DNA of 64,000 bases, taken from positions 1,116,001-1,180,000 of the forward strand of contig CAVSNH010000013.1 of assembly GCA_963729275.1 (NCBI GenBank), read 5' to 3'. Below the pieces are notes generated by a model. The model saw only the letters and a list, made by a program, of their open reading frames with translations, was not told where the DNA came from and ran no database searches. The stretch is from CAVSNH01 sp963729275. Its GTDB lineage: Bacteria > Actinomycetota > Acidimicrobiia > Acidimicrobiales > RAAP-2. Below are positions 17,794 to 26,869 of this stretch, one piece after another; within the stretch, counting starts at the first letter, position 1; each line of letters starts with the position of its first letter. The translations under genes and the position numbers were made by a program.

Positions 17794-18741
17794 ATGGCCC
17801 TCACCATGGTGCCCGACGCGGCCGCCCGGCCTGAGGTCCTGCCCACCGAGCGGCTCCTGCCCAACGGAGTTCCCCGGCCCGAGCTTCGGGGCGAGCTGCG
17901 ACACATCGGCAATTTCCGCAACGCGGTCACCGTTGTCAGTGTGTGGGTCTACGCCGGCGTGCTCATCGGTGGTGCGGTCTGGATCGGCAACCCGTTGGCC
18001 TACCTCGCCGCCTTCGTGCTCATGGGCCCCCTCTACGCCCGCTTCGCCATCCTCATGCACGAGTCAGCCCACAAGCTGCTCTTCACCAACAAGCGGGCCA
18101 ACGACTGGGTGGGGACCTGGCTCATCGCCTATCCGACCTTCACCCCCATCACCATCTACCGGCGCGGACACTTCGCCCACCACAAAGAGGAGTTCGGGCC
18201 GAAAGAGCCCGACATGGCCTTCTACGGCGGATACCGCTGTGATCGGCGAACCCTCGTCCGCCGGCTGGTACGGGACGCCGTGGGCATCTCCGGGTGGAAG
18301 AACTTCACCCCGCTGTTCAAGGGCTTGCGCAGCCCCGTCTACCGCAAGGTCTCCGCCTCCATCATCGGCACCCAGGTCGTCCTGTGGGCCGTCATCTGGG
18401 CGGCGACCGGCCGGTGGTGGATCTACCCCCTGCTGTGGTGGCTGCCCTGGATGACCCAGTGGCGGGTGCTCAACCGGCTCCGCTCCATCGCCGAGCACGG
18501 CGGACTCGAGAAGAGCCCCGATCGGCGGGCCACCACCCACAACGTGCACCAGGGCTTGCTGGCCCGCTTCTGGTTCGTGCCCTACAACACCGGTTGGCAC
18601 CTGGCCCACCATGTCGACATGGGCATCCCGTGGCGCAACCTGCCCCGGTTCCACCAGGAGCTGGTCTGCGCCGGCTACATCACGGACGAGCTGACCTATC
18701 CGAACTACCTCGCCCTGTGGCGCGAGCTGTCCGCCGCTTGA
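17794..18741 (+). CDS. Membrane fatty acid desaturase
   Basis: A 315-residue di-iron membrane desaturase or hydroxylase. Three histidine boxes are present: HESAH (about 90-94), HFAHH (about 126-130) and WHLAHH (about 268-273). Hydrophobic segments lie between and after the first two boxes, as expected for the four-helix topology with boxes facing the cytoplasm. It probably introduces double bonds into membrane lipids or a related lipid substrate. The closeness to the PaaX-family gene suggests specific control. There is no ribosome-binding site before the ATG, in line with a leaderless start. Confidence 0.88.
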   Translation: MALTMVPDAAARPEVLPTERLLPNGVPRPELRGELRHIGNFRNAVTVVSVWVYAGVLIGGAVWIGNPLAYLAAFVLMGPLYARFAILMHESAHKLLFTNKRANDWVGTWLIAYPTFTPITIYRRGHFAHHKEEFGPKEPDMAFYGGYRCDRRTLVRRLVRDAVGISGWKNFTPLFKGLRSPVYRKVSASIIGTQVVLWAVIWAATGRWWIYPLLWWLPWMTQWRVLNRLRSIAEHGGLEKSPDRRATTHNVHQGLLARFWFVPYNTGWHLAHHVDMGIPWRNLPRFHQELVCAGYITDELTYPNYLALWRELSAA

Positions 18742-18746
18742 GTGGT

Positions 18747-18806
18747 CTGACCTCGGCTGACCTCGGCTGGCCTCGGCTGGCCTCAGCTGGCCTCAGGTGG
18801 CCTCAA
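18747..18806. repeat. 10-bp tandem repeat, six copies, across the pgi stop codon
   Basis: Six units of CTGRCCTCRG (last unit GTGGCCTCAA) fill the space between the convergent desaturase and pgi genes. The final unit includes the pgi stop codon (18803-18805). First units differ from last by progressive substitutions. Confidence 0.9.
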
Positions 18807-20473
18807 GTCGGCCGACCCCGTAGCCCGCGATAACGGCGGATGAGGCCGGCGGTAGAGCTGTCCTCGTGCGAGAGGTCGGGGGCCTTCTGGTCACTTAACA
18901 GCGGAGCCAGCTGGACGGCCATCACCTTGCCGAGCTCGACACCCCACTGGTCGAAGGAGTCGATGCCCCAGATGACTCCTTCGGTGAACACGGTGTGCTC
19001 GTAGAGGGCGACCAACTGCCCGAGCACCGAAGGGGTGAGTCGCGGGCCGATGATGGTGGAACTCGGTCGGTTGCCCGGCATGACCTTGTGGGGCACGAGC
19101 TCGGCCGGGGTCCCGTCCGCGGCCACCTCCTCAGCGGTGCGACCGAAGGCCAGCACCTTGGTCTGGGCGAAGCAGTTGGACATGAGCAGGTCCTGCTGGC
19201 TGCCCCGCCCGTGGGTGGACTCGGCGAAGCCGATGAAGTCGGCCGGGACCAGCTTCGTGCCCTGGTGAAGTAGCTGGTAGAAGGCGTGCTGGCCATTGGT
19301 GCCGGGCTCACCCCAGAAGATCTCGCCGGTCTGACCGAAGACAGGCGCACCGCTGCGCCGCACCGACTTCCCGTTCGACTCCATGGTCAGCTGCTGGAGA
19401 TAGGCGGGGAACCGGGCCAGTCGCTGGCTGTAGGGCAGCACGGCGTGCGTCTCGGCGCCGAACAGGTTGTCGTACCAGACGTTGAGCATCCCTTGGATGA
19501 CCGGCATGTTGACCTCGAGCGGAGCGGTGGCGAAATGGCCGTCCATGGCATGGAAGCCGGCCAGCATGTCGGCAAAGTCGGCCGGGCCGATGGCCACCAT
19601 GAGCGAGAAGCCGATGGCCGAGTCGTAGGAGTAGCGGCCCCCGACCCAGTCCCAGAACTCGAACATGTTCTCGGGGTCGATGCCGAACTCTCGCACTCCT
19701 TGCTCGTTGGTCGAGACGGCCACGAAATGACGGGCCACGGCCTCCTCGCCGCACCCGAGCCCGGACAGCAGCCAGGCTCGCGCTGCACGGGCGTTGGTGA
19801 GGGTCTCGAGCGTCGTGAACGTCTTGGAGCTGACGACGAACAGGGTCTCGGCCGGGTCGAGGTCACCGGTCTTGGCGAACAGGTCGACGGGATCGATGTT
19901 GGAGACGAACCGGCACTGGATGAGGGGGTCGGCTGCATCCCGTAGCGCCTCATAGGCCATGGCCGGCCCGAGGTCGGACCCTCCGATACCGATGTTGACC
20001 ACGGTGGTGATCCGCTTGCCGGTCTGACCTGTCCATTCACCCGATCGGATGCGTTCAGCGACCTCCCCCATGCGATCGAGCACGCGATGCACATCGTCCA
20101 CCACGTGCTGGCCGTCCACCACCAGCTCCTCGTCCCGGGGCATCCTCAGGGCCACGTGCAGCACAGCCCGGTCCTCTGAGGTGTTGATGTGCTGGCCGGC
20201 GAACATGGCGTCGCGGTGTTGCTCGAGACCGGCTCGGCGAGCCACCGCGAAGAGAGCGTCGAGTCCCTGCTGATCGATGCGGTGCTTCGAGTAGTCGAGG
20301 AACAGGTCAGCGGCTGTCACGGTCATCCGCGACCCCCGGTCGCCATCCTCGGCGAAGAGGTCGCGTAGATGGCGCTGGTGGACGGCCTCGTAGCACTGGA
20401 CCAGCCGCCGCCATTCGTCGGTCAGGGATACGTCGAGGTCGTCCATTGGCGTCTTTGCTTCGGCAGCCTCCAT
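18803..20473 (-). CDS. pgi: Glucose-6-phosphate isomerase
   Basis: A 556-residue phosphoglucose isomerase, interconverting glucose 6-phosphate and fructose 6-phosphate in glycolysis and gluconeogenesis. It shows the family landmarks: IGIGGSDLGPAMAYEAL, the VSSKTFTTLETLTNA segment (matches signature 1) and the GQTGEIFWGEPGTNGQHAFYQLLHQG block. The Lys in the SFDQWGVELGK signature is near the C-terminus. I chose the ATG at 20473 because AGGAGG lies 5 bp before it; an upstream start at 20515 lacks this. It stands alone, divergent from the response regulators. Confidence 0.95.
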   Translation of the reverse strand: MEAAEAKTPMDDLDVSLTDEWRRLVQCYEAVHQRHLRDLFAEDGDRGSRMTVTAADLFLDYSKHRIDQQGLDALFAVARRAGLEQHRDAMFAGQHINTSEDRAVLHVALRMPRDEELVVDGQHVVDDVHRVLDRMGEVAERIRSGEWTGQTGKRITTVVNIGIGGSDLGPAMAYEALRDAADPLIQCRFVSNIDPVDLFAKTGDLDPAETLFVVSSKTFTTLETLTNARAARAWLLSGLGCGEEAVARHFVAVSTNEQGVREFGIDPENMFEFWDWVGGRYSYDSAIGFSLMVAIGPADFADMLAGFHAMDGHFATAPLEVNMPVIQGMLNVWYDNLFGAETHAVLPYSQRLARFPAYLQQLTMESNGKSVRRSGAPVFGQTGEIFWGEPGTNGQHAFYQLLHQGTKLVPADFIGFAESTHGRGSQQDLLMSNCFAQTKVLAFGRTAEEVAADGTPAELVPHKVMPGNRPSSTIIGPRLTPSVLGQLVALYEHTVFTEGVIWGIDSFDQWGVELGKVMAVQLAPLLSDQKAPDLSHEDSSTAGLIRRYRGLRGRPT

Positions 20474-21000
20474 GGCGTCCTCCTGGCTCTTCGACAGATC
20501 GGCAGCTCGGCGCATCGGCAGCTCGGCGCCTCGGCAGCTCAGCGCCTCCGCAGCTCAGCGCCTCCGCAGTTCGTCCACCCAGGGCATTCGGCTCGGGCCT
20601 GCCGGCCACAACCGGCACGGCGTGGTGTACCACAACGCCGACCATGCGAGGCCAGTCAGAAGATAACCCACTGATTACCTTTCAGTGACGTCTCGATCGC
20701 GTCACGTTCACTCACTATCCGTAGGGTTTGAGCGATGGCTGCGAAACGAGGCTGGTGCTGCCCCCACACCCGGGCCGCGACTGCCCGGGGTCGGCTCTGT
20801 GATCCCCTCCGTTCGTTCCATCCAGGGGCCCGGCTGCCTCTGCCTCTCACGGCAATGCTGCAATCAGATGTGCTGTTGGTGGACATACCCATCCTTCCGG
20901 CAACACACCGACAGGTCGGCCGCGGTGATGGCCGGTGCGGCGCCCGGACGGAGCACGCCGCCCGCTGGCCACCGCTGTCCCGGAAAGCCACGGGGGGCGA
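20474..21000. other. Gene-free divergent region between pgi and the first response regulator
   Basis: 527 bp holding a 16-bp tandem repeat near pgi and otherwise no recognisable gene. Small open frames here, including one of 89 codons ending over the next start, have no family features and irregular codon use. A strong ribosome-binding stretch (gggggg) precedes the regulator ATG at 21001. Confidence 0.6.
20498..20573. repeat. 16-bp tandem repeat, 4.75 copies, upstream of pgi
   Basis: Units of MTCSGCAGCTCRGCGC repeated head to tail (the first two are identical). It lies 25-100 bp before the pgi start, where the leader or promoter should be, so copy number might affect expression. Confidence 0.9.
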
Positions 21001-21753
21001 ATGACCCTGGCTTTCCGCGAAGTGGAGGAGGAAGGTGCGCCGCCGCTCGACGCCCACCACACCATCCTGATCATCGATGACGACCCCGCCATGCGCGAGA
21101 CGCTGGCTGCCACCTTGTCGGTGGAGGGTTTCGACGTCGTCGTGGCCACCGACGGGGACGAGGGGGCGGATCTAGCCGGCACGGCACGCCCATCGCTCAT
21201 CCTCCTCGACATGGAGGTGGCCGACACCCGCGGCCTCGCCCTTTTCCACCGCATCAATGCAAGGCTTCCCTCCGTCCCCGTCATCATGGTCACCGCCCGC
21301 GATGACGAGCTCGACGCCGTGCTGGCCCTCGAGGCCGGAGCTGCCGACCACATCACCAAGCCTCCCCGCCCGCGGGAGCTGACGGCCCGCATTCGTGCCG
21401 TCCTGCGCCGGATGGACGGCCCGGCCCAGGCCCTGGAGCCACCCCAGGTCGTCGGCGTCGTCACCTACGGTCCGGTCTGCCTCGACGCATCGGTCCGCGA
21501 GGTTGCCGTCCGGGGCCGCCCGGTCGAGCTCTCCCGCAAAGAGTTCGACCTGCTGGCTCTCCTCGCCTCGGAAGCCGGCCATGTGGTCACACGCAAACAG
21601 TGCATGGATCGCATCTGGCGCGACCGAAAGATGGGTGACAGCCGCACGCTCGACACCCACGTGAAGCGCCTACGCAAGAAGATCGAAGCCGACCCGGCCG
21701 ATCCCCGACACATCATCACCGTGCGGGGCATTGGCTACCGCTTCAAGCCGTAA
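21001..21753 (+). CDS. OmpR/PhoB-type response regulator
   Basis: A 250-residue two-domain regulator. The receiver domain has the acidic pocket (IIDDDP), the phospho-acceptor Asp in LILLDME, Thr in VTARD and Lys in ITKPPRP. The C-terminal winged helix ends with TLDTHVKRLRKKIEADP and VRGIGYRF, as in OmpR/PhoB proteins. The start at 21001 follows a G-rich ribosome-binding site. A second regulator of the same type and the pst operon are downstream. No sensor kinase is in the window, so the signal is unknown; a role in phosphate control is inferred from position only. Confidence 0.9.
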   Translation: MTLAFREVEEEGAPPLDAHHTILIIDDDPAMRETLAATLSVEGFDVVVATDGDEGADLAGTARPSLILLDMEVADTRGLALFHRINARLPSVPVIMVTARDDELDAVLALEAGAADHITKPPRPRELTARIRAVLRRMDGPAQALEPPQVVGVVTYGPVCLDASVREVAVRGRPVELSRKEFDLLALLASEAGHVVTRKQCMDRIWRDRKMGDSRTLDTHVKRLRKKIEADPADPRHIITVRGIGYRFKP

Positions 21754-21926
21754 GAGTCCGCCTGACGCACCCCTCGTCCATGTCCTCCCCCATTGGTCGA
21801 CCAAAGGTGTTGCGGGCGGACCCTCACGGCTTGAGGCACCGCAACGACGCCGGCCTCCGGAACCACCGTCCGGGGGCGCGGCTGGGCTTCCGGGCGCCAG
21901 CCGGGCACGCTCACCGACCTCACAAC

Positions 21927-21981
21927 GTTTACCAAACGATCACCGATCGGACGCCCGACCGTTTTCTCCCGTTCACCTCGG
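21927..21981 (+). promoter_or_regulatory. Candidate PHO box before the RegX3-like gene
   Basis: GTTTACC at 21927 and GATCACC at 21938 are 11 bp apart, and a perfect GTTCACC at 21971 is exactly three more 11-bp steps away. Actinobacterial PhoP/RegX3 sites are direct repeats of GTTCACC with 4-bp spacers, that is, an 11-bp period. Location 75-92 bp before the gene suggests autoregulation. Confidence 0.55.
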
Positions 21982-22018
21982 CTTCATAGGGTCACCACGA
22001 GGGAGGTGCCAGCTGGTC

Positions 22019-22795
22019 GTGTTGGGCGGGAGCGTGAAGGTGCTGGTGGTGGAGGACGAGCCGTCCTACCGCGAGGCTCTCGCGTCCGGGCTCCGTCTCG
22101 AGGCGTTCGATGTCGAGGTGGCGGCGGACGGCTACGAGGCGCTGAACCTGCTGGAGAAGCTGCACCCGGACATCGTCCTCCTGGACATGCTGCTCCCCGG
22201 GATGCACGGCACCGAGGTCTGCCGGCGGATGCGGGCCATCTCGCAGGTTCCCATCGTCATGGTCAGCGCGGTGGACACCGAGCTCGACGTGGTGCTCGGA
22301 CTGGAGCTCGGGGCAGCCGCCTACGTCACCAAGCCCTTCCGACTGCGTGAGCTGGTCGCCCGCATGCAAGCCATCCTGCGACGGGTGTCACCCCCGCCGG
22401 ACCCGCTGACCACCCTCGAACCTTCACCCGACACCGACGAGGACTGGCCGGAGCCAGGTCAGGACCAACCGCCGCCGGAAGCCGCCTTCGGCTCGGTCAC
22501 TGTCGACTTCCTCCGCCGGGAGGTCACCGTGGAGGGCCGCCAGACTCACCTCTCCCGCCGAGAGTTCGACCTCCTCGCCGTGCTCCTCTCGCCGGCACGG
22601 CGGGTGCGGACCCGTGACGAGCTCATCGACCTGCTCTGGCCGGACCGCTACCTGTCGGACTCCCGCACCCTCGACACCCACATCCACCGGCTCCGGTCCA
22701 AGCTGGAGCCAGACCCGACCGAGCCCGAGTACATCGTCACCGTGCGGGGCGTTGGCTTCCGCCTCGATCCCGAGGGCAGTCGCTCCATCGCTTGA
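22019..22795 (+). CDS. RegX3/PhoP-like response regulator
   Basis: A 258-residue OmpR/PhoB-type regulator that resembles mycobacterial RegX3: VLVVEDEPSYREAL opening, DIVLLDMLLPGMHGTEVC around the phospho-acceptor Asp, YVTKPF with the conserved Lys, then the winged-helix ending TLDTHIHRLRSKLEPDP and VRGVGFRL. Between the domains is an acidic, Pro-rich linker of about 35 residues. Translation probably begins at GTG 22019 with GGGAGG 12 bp ahead; GTG 22034 is an alternative. The gene faces pstB, and PHO-like repeats precede both it and pstS, so it is the best candidate for the phosphate-starvation regulator. Confidence 0.88.
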   Translation: MLGGSVKVLVVEDEPSYREALASGLRLEAFDVEVAADGYEALNLLEKLHPDIVLLDMLLPGMHGTEVCRRMRAISQVPIVMVSAVDTELDVVLGLELGAAAYVTKPFRLRELVARMQAILRRVSPPPDPLTTLEPSPDTDEDWPEPGQDQPPPEAAFGSVTVDFLRREVTVEGRQTHLSRREFDLLAVLLSPARRVRTRDELIDLLWPDRYLSDSRTLDTHIHRLRSKLEPDPTEPEYIVTVRGVGFRLDPEGSRSIA

Positions 22796-22840
22796 GCCCG
22801 CCGCTCGGCTGGGCGGCGGCGACCAGGCCGCGCCGAGGTA

Positions 22841-23695
22841 TCAGCCGAAACGGCCGTTCACGTAGTCGAGGGTGCGCGGATCGCTCGGCTTGGAGAAGAG
22901 CGTCTGCGTCGGCCCGAACTCGACGAGCTCGCCGGCCCGGTCCTGGGCCATGAGCAGGAAGGCACACTGGTCGGAGACGCGCAGGGCCTGCTGCATGTTG
23001 TGGGTCACGATGACGATCGTCACCCGGTCCTTGAGCTCACCCACGAGCTCCTCGATGCGGCTGGTGGCGACCGGGTCGAGGGCCGAGGTCGGCTCGTCCA
23101 TGAGCAGCACCTCCGGCTCGACGGCGAGAGCCCGGGCGATGCAGAGCCGTTGCTGCTCGCCTCCGGAGAGGGTGCTGGCATGGGACTTCATGCGGTCGCG
23201 CACGCTGTCCCAAAGGGACGCGGCCACGAGGGCCGACTCGGCCGCCTCGTCGAGGAGCGACCTCTTGCGGACGCCGTTGAACCGGAGGCCGGCCACCGCG
23301 TTCTCGTAGATGCTCATGGTGGGGAAGGGGTTGGGGCGCTGGAAGACCATCCCCACACGGGACCGGAGCAACGTGGCGTCGGTCGACTGCCCGTAGATGT
23401 CGGTATCGCCCAGGTGCATCGTTCCCGACACGGAGGCCGAGCGCACGTTGTCGTGCATGCGGTTGAGGGCTCGCAGCAACGTGGTCTTGCCAGACCCCGA
23501 TGGGCCGATGAGGGAGGTGATGGCACCGGCTCGCACGTCGAAGCTCACGTCCCGCACGGCCGGCCGGCCGCCGAAGGAGACGCTCACGTCCCGAAGGCTC
23601 ATGACGACGTCGGTGCTGCCCGGGGTGCCGGTGGCGGTTCCGTGCATGGGAAGGTCGGTGTCGACCTCGGTCCTGGTGGTTGGATCGATGATCAT
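22841..23695 (-). CDS. pstB: Phosphate ABC transporter ATP-binding protein
   Basis: A 284-residue ATPase of the high-affinity phosphate importer. Walker A GPSGSGKTT, Q-loop VFQRPNPFP (the RPNPFP segment is typical of PstB), signature LSGGEQQR and Walker B VLLMDEPTSALDP are all intact. The ATG at 23695 overlaps the pstA stop codon by 4 bp, which decides the start over longer readings. It is the last gene of the pstSCAB operon. PhoU, often next, is absent; the neighbouring gene is the convergent RegX3-like regulator. Confidence 0.96.
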   Translation of the reverse strand: MIIDPTTRTEVDTDLPMHGTATGTPGSTDVVMSLRDVSVSFGGRPAVRDVSFDVRAGAITSLIGPSGSGKTTLLRALNRMHDNVRSASVSGTMHLGDTDIYGQSTDATLLRSRVGMVFQRPNPFPTMSIYENAVAGLRFNGVRKRSLLDEAAESALVAASLWDSVRDRMKSHASTLSGGEQQRLCIARALAVEPEVLLMDEPTSALDPVATSRIEELVGELKDRVTIVIVTHNMQQALRVSDQCAFLLMAQDRAGELVEFGPTQTLFSKPSDPRTLDYVNGRFG

Positions 23696-24606
23696 GCTCG
23701 CTCCCGTCTCAGCCACGCGGCCAGCACCCGACTCCCGATGTTGAGCACAAGGACCACCACCACCAACAGGAGGGCGGCTCCCCACGCCAGTTGGATGAGG
23801 TCGGGATAGGGCTGGCTGCTGTTCTCGTAGATCACGAAGGGGATGGCGTTCATCGGCTGAGTGGGGTTCCACTCCAGGTACTGGCTGCCGAAGATGGTGA
23901 ACAGGAGCGGCGCCGTCTCCCCCAGGCCCCGGGCCAGGGCCAGGAGGACGCCGGTGATGATGCCGGGCAGGGCGGCGGGAAGCACCGCCCGGCGGGCGAC
24001 GGCGGCCCGCCGGCCGCCGAGGGCCATCCCGGCTTCGGACACGGTGGTGGGCACGCCCCGGATGGCCGTCTCGGCGGCGCGGGTGATGACGGGCAGCATG
24101 ATGATGCCGATGGCGAAGGCGCCGGCCAGGCCGCTGTAGTGCTTGGTCGTGCTCACGATGGCAATGAAACCGAAGATGCCGATGGTGATGGACGGCATCC
24201 CGGTCATGACGTCGGCCATGAAGCGCACGGCGGCACCGATGCGCCCCTGCGACTCGGCCAGGAACAGCCCGCAGGCCAGACCGAAGGGGATGGTGGCGGC
24301 GATGGCGATGGCCCCGATGACGAGGGTCCCGACGATGGCGTTCCAGATCCCTCCGCCGGGTATTCCCTCGGGAACGGTCGAATGGATGAAGAAGTCGGTG
24401 CTCCAGGCCGGTAACCCCTTCACCACCACATAGACGATCACGGCCACGAGTGGGACGACGGCGATGCCCAGGGCCACCCAGCAGAGTCCGAGGGCGATCC
24501 GCGACGTGACCTTGCGACGTCCCAGTGACGCGGCGGCGGCGGCCCGCACCTGCCGGCGCCGTTCGAGAATCGGATCGGTGGTCGTGTCGAGGACGAGCGT
24601 GCTCAT
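23692..24606 (-). CDS. pstA: Phosphate ABC transporter permease PstA
   Basis: A 304-residue inner-membrane permease with about six hydrophobic segments. The binding-protein-dependent transport loop reads EAGMALGGRRAAVARRAVLPAALPGIITG in two parts, followed by ALARGLGETAPLL, characteristic of PstA. Its start codon is one base after the pstC stop, and its stop overlaps pstB, so the four genes form one compact operon. Confidence 0.95.
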   Translation of the reverse strand: MSTLVLDTTTDPILERRRQVRAAAAASLGRRKVTSRIALGLCWVALGIAVVPLVAVIVYVVVKGLPAWSTDFFIHSTVPEGIPGGGIWNAIVGTLVIGAIAIAATIPFGLACGLFLAESQGRIGAAVRFMADVMTGMPSITIGIFGFIAIVSTTKHYSGLAGAFAIGIIMLPVITRAAETAIRGVPTTVSEAGMALGGRRAAVARRAVLPAALPGIITGVLLALARGLGETAPLLFTIFGSQYLEWNPTQPMNAIPFVIYENSSQPYPDLIQLAWGAALLLVVVVLVLNIGSRVLAAWLRRERA

Positions 24607-24607
24607 C

Positions 24608-25585
24608 TCAGGCCACCGCCACCGAGCTCACGCCCGATCGGGAGGTGGCTCGGACCAGCACCCGGGCTATCGAGTTCACGACCATGCCGATGACGAGCAG
24701 GACCAGGGCTGCCCCGAAGAGGGCGGCGAGCGTGGTCCCCGTGGCCTCCCCGAACGTGTTCACGATAAGGGCGGGGATGGTCACGCCCGTGGACTTGAGC
24801 GAGTGGGCGATGTAGGGGGAGTTTCCGATGACGAGGGCCACCGCCACCGTCTCACCCAGTGCCCGCCCGGTGGCCAGGGTGAAGGCGCCCAAAAGGCCGC
24901 CCCGAGCGGCCGGGACCACCACCTTGCGAAGGACCTGCCACCGGGTGGCGCCAAGCGCCATGGCCCCCTCCACCTGCTCGACGGGAACGACGGCCAGCAC
25001 GTCGCGGGAGATGGCCACCATGGTGGGCAGCACCATGACGAAGAGGATGCAGCCGGCCAGCAACAGGCCGTTGCCGACGTCGGGACCGTTGAAGAGCGAC
25101 GTCCATCCGAGCACGCTGGTGAGAAACGGCTCGACGGTGGATCGCCAGATGGGGGCAAGGGCGATCAGGCCCCACAGGCCGTAGACGACGCTGGGCACGG
25201 CGGCCAGCAGCTCGACGGCGGTCGAGAAGGGAGGGCGGAGGCGCTGCGGCAGCAGGTAGGCGAGGGCGATGGCCGTGCCCAGGCCGATGGGCAGGGCCAG
25301 CACCATGGCGATGGCCGTCGTCTCGAGCGTCCCCAGGATGGCAGGTAGCAGGCCGAAGTGCCCGTGGGTCGGGTCCCAGGTCTTCTGGAAGATCCAGGAG
25401 AAGCCGAGCGTCGAGAAGGCCGGCTGGGCCTTGGTCACGATGGCGACCACGAACCAGACGACCAGGGCCACAAACAGGACGACAACACTGGCCAGGGCCG
25501 TTCGGTAGACGCGATCGGGGAGGCCGGTCCGGCGAGCACCCATTCGCCCCCGCCCGACGGCCGGCTGATCGGCGACCATGGTCAT
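24608..25585 (-). CDS. pstC: Phosphate ABC transporter permease PstC
   Basis: A 325-residue permease with about six membrane segments, partner of PstA. The N-terminal half has the FSWIFQKTWDP segment typical of PstC, and the coupling loop reads MALGATRWQVLRKVVVPAARGGL, followed by ATGRALGETVAV. It begins 28 bp after the pstS stop codon and ends one base before the pstA start. Confidence 0.95.
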   Translation of the reverse strand: MTMVADQPAVGRGRMGARRTGLPDRVYRTALASVVVLFVALVVWFVVAIVTKAQPAFSTLGFSWIFQKTWDPTHGHFGLLPAILGTLETTAIAMVLALPIGLGTAIALAYLLPQRLRPPFSTAVELLAAVPSVVYGLWGLIALAPIWRSTVEPFLTSVLGWTSLFNGPDVGNGLLLAGCILFVMVLPTMVAISRDVLAVVPVEQVEGAMALGATRWQVLRKVVVPAARGGLLGAFTLATGRALGETVAVALVIGNSPYIAHSLKSTGVTIPALIVNTFGEATGTTLAALFGAALVLLVIGMVVNSIARVLVRATSRSGVSSVAVA

Positions 25586-25613
25586 GGAGGAGGATCGCGC
25601 CCCTCGAGCGAAC

Positions 25614-26789
25614 TCACTTGGTGAGCAGCGCCTTCCCGGTGGGGCCGATCACCGAGGCCAGCTCGGTCCGGTCCTGGTTCTGAATGGCCGGCGGCAGCGC
25701 CACGTAATAGAGGCTGGCGGCCAGGTCCTGGCCGCCACCGGTGTGGGTCGTCCAGTCGAGCACCTTGACGGCCTGGGCCCCGGTGGTGGCGCTGGTCTGG
25801 TGCTGGAGCAGGATGGCCCAGCTGTAGCCGGCGATCGGGTAACTGGTGGCACCCGGCTCGTCCACGATGGAGAAGTTGGTCGGCGAGATACCCGTCTTCT
25901 GGTCGGCGTCGGCCGCGACGGTCGCCGGCGTCGGCGTCACATAGCTGCCGGCCGCGTTCTTGATGGCCGCGTAGGTGAAGTGGTTGGCGATGGCGTAGTC
26001 CAGTTCCACGTAGCCGATGGAGTACGGCGTCGACTTGATGCTGGCCGCCACCCCGGAGTTCTTGGGCGTCTGCACCGCGCTGGACGGCCAGGCGATGGTC
26101 TTCGACGCGCCCAGGGTCCAGACGCTCGGGGCGGCCGTCGTCAGGTAGTCGCTGAAGATGTACGTCGTACCCGAGCTGTCGGCCCGGACCTCGGGGATGA
26201 TGGCATTGGAGGGGAGAGAGACGCCCGGATTGAGAGCCTTGATCTGGGACGCGTTCCAGGTCTTGATGCTGCCGTCGAAGATGCCGGCCAGGGTGGTCGA
26301 ATCGAGGCGCAGCTGCTTGGTCACACCCGGCAGGTTGTAAGAGATGCTGACGCCGCCCAGAATGTCCGGGATCTGGATGACCGGACCGTCCGATGCCGGC
26401 ACCTTGGCCAGGTCGGAGGCTGCCATGGGGACGTCGGAGGCGGCGAAGTCGACGGTGCCCGCCTCGAAGTCGGTGATCCCGTCGCCGCTGCCCACCCCCG
26501 AGTAGTTGACCTTCAGCCCGGAGTTCTTCCCGGTGTAGGCGTAGAAGGCGGCGTTGAAGAAGGGCTGGACGAAGGTCGACCCGGCCGCGATGAGGCTGCC
26601 GGCCGGTGCCGTGAGGTCGGCCGACAGATAGGCGGCGTTGCCACTGCTGAGCGACCCGCCGGGCGCCGCCGTGGTCGGCGGCGACGACGCCGGGGAACTG
26701 CTGCATGCGGCCAAGCCGATGCCGAGAACACCGACGGCTCCCATGGCAACAGCGGTGCGACGGAAGGACACGATGCTTCCACGCTTCAT
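25614..26789 (-). CDS. pstS: Phosphate-binding lipoprotein PstS
   Basis: A 391-residue periplasmic-type phosphate receptor anchored as a lipoprotein: the signal peptide ends in the lipobox LAAC (Cys at about residue 29), followed by a Ser/Pro/Thr-rich linker. The mature part carries ITDFEAGTVDFAASDVPM and EVRADSSGTTYIFSDYL, both family hallmarks that contact phosphate. It is the first gene of pstSCAB, and four 11-bp PHO-type repeats lie 80 bp upstream, so induction on phosphate limitation is very likely. Confidence 0.95.
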   Translation of the reverse strand: MKRGSIVSFRRTAVAMGAVGVLGIGLAACSSSPASSPPTTAAPGGSLSSGNAAYLSADLTAPAGSLIAAGSTFVQPFFNAAFYAYTGKNSGLKVNYSGVGSGDGITDFEAGTVDFAASDVPMAASDLAKVPASDGPVIQIPDILGGVSISYNLPGVTKQLRLDSTTLAGIFDGSIKTWNASQIKALNPGVSLPSNAIIPEVRADSSGTTYIFSDYLTTAAPSVWTLGASKTIAWPSSAVQTPKNSGVAASIKSTPYSIGYVELDYAIANHFTYAAIKNAAGSYVTPTPATVAADADQKTGISPTNFSIVDEPGATSYPIAGYSWAILLQHQTSATTGAQAVKVLDWTTHTGGGQDLAASLYYVALPPAIQNQDRTELASVIGPTGKALLTK

Positions 26790-26869
26790 CCGGTTCCGAC
26801 CTCCTGTGTCGTCGAACGTCGGCCGCCGGCGCGCACCGCCAGGCCGCCCACTGGAACGTAGCGGTGGCA

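Noticed and set aside
20735..21004. An 89-codon plus-strand frame ending over the response-regulator start
   Set aside because: The 4-bp overlap is attractive, but codon use is irregular, the product resembles nothing, and there is no ribosome-binding site.
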